A stretch of DNA of 64,000 nucleotides from JALZKA01 sp963786495 (lineage in GTDB: Bacteria; Actinomycetota; Thermoleophilia; Solirubrobacterales; 70-9). Position 1 is the stretch's first letter. Each line of letters opens with the position of its first letter. The stretch lies in contig CAWAZL010000002.1 in NCBI GenBank assembly GCA_963786495.1, forward strand, positions 1,116,001 through 1,180,000, given 5' to 3'. The translations under genes and the position numbers were made by a program. The notes under the pieces are model-generated. The model saw only the letters and a program-made list of their open reading frames with translations, was not told the origin of the DNA and made no database searches. Below, piece after piece: positions 60,053-64,000 of this stretch.

Positions 60053-60643
60053 ATGCGGTTTCGCGCGCTTCTTCTCGCCGCCCTCGCGGGCCTCCTCGTC
60101 TCAGGCTGTGGCTCGAAGGACGAGCCCGAGCCCGAGCCGGTCGAGCGCAAGGAAGAGACGGCCGACAAGCTGCCGAAGCTTGAGCGCGGGTGGGAGGAGT
60201 TCGTGAACGCGGGGGCGGGCGTCGCCTTCGGCCGTCCACCGGGATGGAGCGCCAAGGAGAAGGGATCTGTGACGACCCTCGCCGCGCCGGATCAGCTCGT
60301 CACAGCGGCGATCACGGTCGACCGGACCGATGAGGCATTCGCGGACGACCCCCCGGACTTCGCGACACAGACGATGACGCTCATCCCGGGATTCGAGAAG
60401 CAGCTCAAACCCGGTAGAGCGAAGCTCTTCGACCATCCTTACGACGGCGCGATCGTGGAGGCGAAGGGCGTGTCCAAGGAGACCGGCGTGCCTCAGCGAG
60501 TAACCGTGGTCGTGCTCGAGCGAGAGGGCGTCGCGGTTGTCACTGCCGCGATCTACGAAAACGCCGAGCGAAACGCCGCGGTCGCCGAGTCGAAGCAGGC
60601 CCAAGAAGTGATCCGCACCCTGCGGACCCGCCCGCCGGCGTAA
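60053..60643 (+). CDS. lipoprotein of unknown function
   Basis: A 196-residue lipoprotein: ALLLAALAGLLVSGCGSKDE gives a classic lipobox (LVSGC), followed by an acidic linker. The globular part begins GWEEFVNAGAGVAFGRPPGW and includes VTVVVLEREGVAVVTAAIYE. The pattern VxFxxPxGW recalls lipoproteins such as the LpqN/PsbP-like group, which bind lipids, but I cannot be sure. Its ATG is 4 bases after the tRNA end with no ribosome site between, so it may start from a transcript cut by RNase Z. Confidence 0.6.
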   Translation: MRFRALLLAALAGLLVSGCGSKDEPEPEPVERKEETADKLPKLERGWEEFVNAGAGVAFGRPPGWSAKEKGSVTTLAAPDQLVTAAITVDRTDEAFADDPPDFATQTMTLIPGFEKQLKPGRAKLFDHPYDGAIVEAKGVSKETGVPQRVTVVVLEREGVAVVTAAIYENAERNAAVAESKQAQEVIRTLRTRPPA

Positions 60644-60701
60644 CTGTCGCCGTTTTCGCTCGAAGGGTGATCGAAAAAGGCCGCAGTTGCGGGGAAGCGG
60701 C

Positions 60702-61262
60702 TTAGCGGTCGGGGCGGTCCGGGTAGACGTCGTCGATTGTTGTGAGCGCCGTGAAGGGCGCGTCGGCCGCCGCGGCGATCGCGTCTCCTCCGCCCGCCAA
60801 GCGATCGACCACGCACAGGGTCGCGACGATGTCGAGGCCCTCCTCGCGGATGCGCTCGATCGCCGACACGGTCGAGCCGCCTGTGGTCACGGTGTCCTCG
60901 ACGACGAGGACCTTGGCGCCGTCTTCGACGGGCCCCTCGACCCAGCGCTGGAGTCCGTGCTGCTTTCGCTCTTTGCGGACGAAGAACCCGACGAGATCGT
61001 CTCCGCCCGGCACAGCGATGGCGGCGCACGCCAGCGGGATCGCGGCCATGACCGGCCCGCCCACAGCTGCCGCTCCCGCATCGGTAGCGGCGGCGGCGAT
61101 CAACTCGCCCGCGGCGCGGAAGCCGGCCGGCCGCATGATCGCCCGGCGCGCGTCCACGTAGTACTGCGCCGTCTGGCCGCTGGAGAGCGTCACCTCGCCC
61201 AGGATCAGGGCGTGCTCGCGCAGCTCAGAAACGAGCGTCTCGCGAGCGCCTTCGGGACTCAA
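60702..61262 (-). CDS. pyrE: orotate phosphoribosyltransferase
   Basis: A 186-residue type I PRTase making orotidine monophosphate. LSSGQTAQYYVDARRAIMRP is the N-terminal part (the YYVDxR of PyrE), VGFFVRKERKQHGLQRWVEG the flexible catalytic loop with Lys residues, and VLVVEDTVTTGGSTVSAIE the PRPP loop (VVxDxxTTGGS). TTG start, 4 bases after the L,D-transpeptidase stop. Two genes with no metabolic tie share the transcript. Confidence 0.9.
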   Translation of the reverse strand: MSPEGARETLVSELREHALILGEVTLSSGQTAQYYVDARRAIMRPAGFRAAGELIAAAATDAGAAAVGGPVMAAIPLACAAIAVPGGDDLVGFFVRKERKQHGLQRWVEGPVEDGAKVLVVEDTVTTGGSTVSAIERIREEGLDIVATLCVVDRLAGGGDAIAAAADAPFTALTTIDDVYPDRPDR

Positions 61263-61266
61263 CGGC

Positions 61267-62274
61267 TCACGAGTAGACGTAGATGCTTTCGCCGAGGTTG
61301 ATCCAGTTGTAGATGAAGAGCGAGTTCGGGATCGGGTTGCGAAGGCACCCGTGGCTGGCCGGGTAGTTCGGCACCGACCTGTAGCCGTGCGTCGCGTAGC
61401 CGCGGTTCGTCGGCCCGAAGTAGACGGAGTGGACCATCCCGTGCGAGTTGGTCCCGGGCTCCTTGCGGAAGAAGGTGTGGTGGCCCTTGATCGTCGGCGT
61501 CGCCGCCGTGCCCGAGGAGATGTGGAAGATGTGCTTCGGCTTGCCGTTGTCGGCGAGCACCATCACCTGCCGCGACAGATCGGCCTCGACGTGCTTTCCC
61601 GCGCCGGGGTATTTGAGCTTGAAGCTGCCGTCGCCGTTGGCCAGCGTGCGGAAGATCGCCGGCGTGGCGTTGGTCGTGCGCGACATCCCGTTCACCTTGC
61701 GGAACGCGAGGACGGCGCGCCCCGTCGCCGAGCCGTAGCTGGAGCCGTTCGAGGTGTAGTAGGCCTGCTCGTCCAGGAGGTCGTTGAAGAGGTTGACGTC
61801 GTTGTTCTGCATTCCGGGATCGAGGTCCGGGTACGAGATGCCGACGGCCCGCGACTGCTTCGAGAAGCCCTCCTGGTTCGGCGAGTCTTCCTTCTTCGCG
61901 CGGATGCGGTAGTTGCCGTCTGCGATCAGGCGGGGCGAGCGGATCTTGAAGCGGCCCTGGTTCTTGCCCGGCACGCGGCGGATGGGCTGGCGCTTGGCAG
62001 TGACCTCGTTGTTCGCCTTCGAGACCCAGACCCGCACTTCCTGGTTGGGAACGAACGGGCGGACGTAGCCGACGCCGAGGACCTTGCTGCCGACATGGAC
62101 CTTGCTGCCGTTGACGTTCTTCAAGGCGATGCGGACCTTGGCGTCCTTCGGAGCTCCCTGGAGAAGCTGGTGTTCGGCTTGGTTCTTGGCGGGGTCCTCA
62201 GCCTGTTTTTGGGCCGAGGCCTGCGCGGGGGCGAGAAGTGTGAGGGCAGCGAGGGGGTAAAGGAAGCGCTTCAT
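61267..62274 (-). CDS. L,D-transpeptidase (YkuD domain), exported
   Basis: A 335-residue exported enzyme. A signal peptide (MKRFLYPLAALTLLAPAQAS) starts at 62274. A beta-rich part (residues 40-150) and a peptidoglycan-binding-like helix set (DVNLFNDLLDEQAYYTSNGS) come first. The YkuD domain is HVEADLSRQVMVLADNGKPK to the catalytic HGYRSVPNYPASHGCLRNP (HGxxx...SHGCxR). It makes 3-3 cross-links in peptidoglycan or binds proteins to it. Works on the same wall as the SpoIID, transglycosylase and MepA-like proteins in this window. Confidence 0.9.
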   Translation of the reverse strand: MKRFLYPLAALTLLAPAQASAQKQAEDPAKNQAEHQLLQGAPKDAKVRIALKNVNGSKVHVGSKVLGVGYVRPFVPNQEVRVWVSKANNEVTAKRQPIRRVPGKNQGRFKIRSPRLIADGNYRIRAKKEDSPNQEGFSKQSRAVGISYPDLDPGMQNNDVNLFNDLLDEQAYYTSNGSSYGSATGRAVLAFRKVNGMSRTTNATPAIFRTLANGDGSFKLKYPGAGKHVEADLSRQVMVLADNGKPKHIFHISSGTAATPTIKGHHTFFRKEPGTNSHGMVHSVYFGPTNRGYATHGYRSVPNYPASHGCLRNPIPNSLFIYNWINLGESIYVYS

Positions 62275-62318
62275 TGCCGTAATTGTGCCATCTCGCGTAG
62301 TCATCACGATGCGGTTCC

Positions 62319-63080
62319 TCACTGGCTCAGCAACGGAACGATCGCGATCGCGTTATTCACCATGTGCAGGACGATCGGCGGCCCAAGCGATCCGGTGCGC
62401 TCATAAAGCCAGGCCAGGATCACGCCGAGGCACGAGAGCAGGCCCGCTACGGCCAGGTCGCCCTGGGGCAGATGCACGGAGCCGAAGAGCAGGCCCGAGA
62501 CGCCCGCCGCGACCCAGAACGGAGTCCGGCTGCGCATCGCGCCGAAGAAAAGGCCGCGAAAGAGGGTCTCCTCCGTGATCGGCGCGGCGATGACGATCAG
62601 GAAAACGGTCGCGATGGCGGTGATCGTCGTCTCGTTGAACTCGACGTCCTCCACCAGCGTGTCCTGCTCGGGCGTGAAGAAGAGTGCGGTGAAGATCACC
62701 GTGATCGCGATCTGCGCGCCCATAGCGGCGGCGACGAGCCAGAGATGTTTGGCCTTGAACGGGACGAAACCCACCACGCGCCACGGGCGGGAGGTCACGC
62801 GCCTTGCGGCAACCATGATCGGCACGCCGACGAACAGGAGCCCCTGTGGGATGAGCGCGACGAGGGTGGCGTCGGGCTCCGTATCGATCAGGCTCAGGAC
62901 GATCGCACCCGCAATCCCGAGCCCCAGGAAGATGATCAGGAAGCCGGTCAGCGCGTCGATTGGCCGGAGTGGGGACCAGGGTCCCGCGTTGCCGGCCTTC
63001 CCGGACTCCGGAGCCGGGACAAAACGAGGAGGTGGCGAGGACTCTGGAGGCGGCGGTCCGAACGAGCCGTATTCAGCCAC
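62319..63080 (-). CDS. CPBP-family intramembrane protease
   Basis: A 253-residue protein with a proline-rich cytoplasmic start and eight or so hydrophobic segments. The three CPBP/Abi motifs are visible: APITEETLFRGLFFGAM (EExxxR), GLLFGSVHLPQGDLAVAG (FxxxH) and IVLHMVNNAIAIV (HxxxN). Related to CaaX proteases and bacteriocin-immunity proteins; in actinobacteria the role is usually unknown. Its start overlaps the HAD gene's stop by 8 bases. Confidence 0.85.
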   Translation of the reverse strand: MAEYGSFGPPPPESSPPPRFVPAPESGKAGNAGPWSPLRPIDALTGFLIIFLGLGIAGAIVLSLIDTEPDATLVALIPQGLLFVGVPIMVAARRVTSRPWRVVGFVPFKAKHLWLVAAAMGAQIAITVIFTALFFTPEQDTLVEDVEFNETTITAIATVFLIVIAAPITEETLFRGLFFGAMRSRTPFWVAAGVSGLLFGSVHLPQGDLAVAGLLSCLGVILAWLYERTGSLGPPIVLHMVNNAIAIVPLLSQ

Positions 63081-63723
63081 TTCTCACCGCTCGGGCGACC
63101 TCGGCCAGCGAGGAGATGTCGCCGCCGCCCGCCCGATCGAGGTGCAGCGCGCGAATGCCGGCGGCGCCTGCGCCCGCAATGTCTTCCTCGACGGTGTCCC
63201 CCACGTGGAGCGCTTCGTCGGGCCCGCAGCCCGCCAGGTCAAGCGCGGCCTTGAAGATCGCCGGGTCGGGCTTGCGCACGCCGCTTCCGGCTGACGTCAC
63301 GAAGCCGTCGACCGCATCGTCGAGCCCGCACCGCTCGAGCACCTCAGGTAGCGAGATGTCCCAGTTCGAGACGCAAACGATCCGAAGGCCGGCCTTGCGA
63401 AGCTCGTCGAGGGCAGGCCGCGCGTCGTCGAAGGCGTGGAACCGGATCGCGTCCATCATCGTCTTGACCGGAACCTCGCGGTCGAGCTCCCAGGAGAGGA
63501 TGTCCGCGCAGCGGGTGCGAAGGGCCTCGAGGGATGCGGCGTCTTTGCCCTCGTGCGCGTGCTCCTTGTAGTAGTCCATCTCAGCCTTGACGGCGGGCGC
63601 AACCTCGGCCTCGTCCATCTCCAGGACCTTCGCCAGGGGGACCCACGGAGGGTCGAGATCAACGAGCGTTCCGAGCACGTCGAAAAGCACGGCGCGGGTC
63701 GGTTGTGAGGCTGAAGGGGTCAT
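63073..63723 (-). CDS. HAD-superfamily hydrolase
   Basis: About 216 residues. Motif I is AVLFDVLGTLVDLDPPW, where DVLGT has Leu in place of the usual second catalytic Asp (DxD), which would weaken phosphatase activity; motif II is IVCVSNWDISLPEVLERCG; motif III/IV KPDPAIFKAALDLAGCGPDE with VGDTVEEDIAGAGAAGIRAL. Closest in layout to the haloacid dehalogenase/PGP-like subfamily I. ATG 63723 is preferred; an ATG at 63768 adds 15 residues with no homology cue. Confidence 0.8.
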   Translation of the reverse strand: MTPSASQPTRAVLFDVLGTLVDLDPPWVPLAKVLEMDEAEVAPAVKAEMDYYKEHAHEGKDAASLEALRTRCADILSWELDREVPVKTMMDAIRFHAFDDARPALDELRKAGLRIVCVSNWDISLPEVLERCGLDDAVDGFVTSAGSGVRKPDPAIFKAALDLAGCGPDEALHVGDTVEEDIAGAGAAGIRALHLDRAGGGDISSLAEVARAVRSG

Positions 63724-63775
63724 TCGCGGAGCTAGCTTGGCAGGATCGATTTCGGACCCGGTAATCATTGATCAC

Positions 63776-64000
63776 ATGGTCGGAAGCTTCATCGAAACAG
63801 ACTCAGACCTCTTTGGCGCCGTTATCACGGTCGCGGTGTCGATCGTGATCGCGTACCTGGTGGATCGGATCGTGCTGGCGCGCGGTGGTCGCCTCGCCGG
63901 GCAGGTCACGGACGTCGGCGTTTCACGCGCCGCCGCTACCCGGCTTCGCGTCGTTCGCAGGCTCGTATTCGTGACGATCGTCGTCGTCGGCATCGGCCTC
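63776..64000 (+). CDS. MscS-like mechanosensitive channel (N-terminus only)
   Basis: First 75 codons of a gene that runs off the window. One membrane segment (FGAVITVAVSIVIAYLVDRI), a basic linker with SRAAATRLRVVRRLVFVTIV, and the start of a second segment. The T-x-T/A-R-L-R-V-x-R-R-L stretch before the next segment is typical of small actinobacterial MscS proteins, which open under membrane tension. The pore helix lies outside the window. Confidence 0.6.
   Translation, partial: MVGSFIETDSDLFGAVITVAVSIVIAYLVDRIVLARGGRLAGQVTDVGVSRAAATRLRVVRRLVFVTIVVVGIGL

Noticed and set aside
62274..62322. Start of the L,D-transpeptidase at 62322
   Set aside because: The ATG at 62274 begins a normal signal peptide; the extra 16 codons overlap the CPBP gene end and spoil it.

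Overview
The window is a GC-rich, densely packed bacterial segment. Many neighbouring genes share 1-4 nt (ATGA, TGATG or GTGA junctions). It carries a heme/siroheme and cytochrome c maturation operon, YchF, class II fumarase, methylmalonyl-CoA epimerase, a C-terminally extended IleRS and many secreted proteins. This suits an actinobacterial lineage such as Thermoleophilia/Solirubrobacterales. That placement is inference from composition and gene content; no rRNA lies in the window.

Layout. 0-4.4 kb: HD-domain protein, two half-size TauE/SafE transporters, trehalose-phosphatase, an MFS exporter with its MarR regulator. 4.4-13 kb: PolX repair polymerase, dolichol-phosphate-mannose-type glycosyltransferase, thioredoxin, a secreted propeller, a tiny tautomerase, two tandem secreted proteins, IleRS. 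13-17.4 kb: TetR/cupin pair and three secreted proteins. 17.5-26.5 kb: FumC, VOC protein, MsrA, a subtilisin-inhibitor-like lipoprotein, a succinate-semialdehyde dehydrogenase, and cell-wall genes (SpoIID-like, transglycosylase). 26.5-30.5 kb: a minus-strand operon of lipid kinase, cardiolipin synthase, PAP2 phosphatase and YchF. 30.5-42.3 kb: secreted M28 peptidase, acyl-CoA ligase, epimerase, a minus-strand M20 peptidase-DUF1385-FtsH operon, RarA, aldehyde dehydrogenase. 42.4-53.6 kb: MepA-like endopeptidase, ccmABCD-hemA-hemC-cobA/hemD, an RTX-like protein, BirA and an SF2 helicase. 53.7-64 kb: TlpA, NfeD/slipin, GalT-like protein, a triple-domain secreted protein, tRNA-Arg(CCT), PyrE, L,D-transpeptidase, CPBP protease, HAD hydrolase and the start of an MscS channel.

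Reading frames. At least a dozen genes are broken by one-base shifts, packed into 4.5-5.8 kb and 42.5-53.2 kb, while about 24-32 kb and 53.7-64 kb are clean. The broken pieces keep conserved motifs in the right order, so I treat most as assembly or sequencing indels, not decay. These genes are entered as one CDS spanning all pieces, marked 'frame interrupted'.

Most interesting points: a 470-bp tandem duplication whose borders are better conserved than the secreted genes inside it; a secreted two-cysteine domain present as two single-domain proteins and one three-domain protein 49 kb away; a TauE/SafE exporter split into two coupled half-genes; a large concentric palindrome over the marR start codon; paired GGGGTCTGACCCC palindromes inside coding ends; and a short FtsH with one membrane segment. 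No CRISPR array, prophage, insertion sequence, rRNA or replication origin was recognised. No stretch longer than about 300 bases is without a gene.
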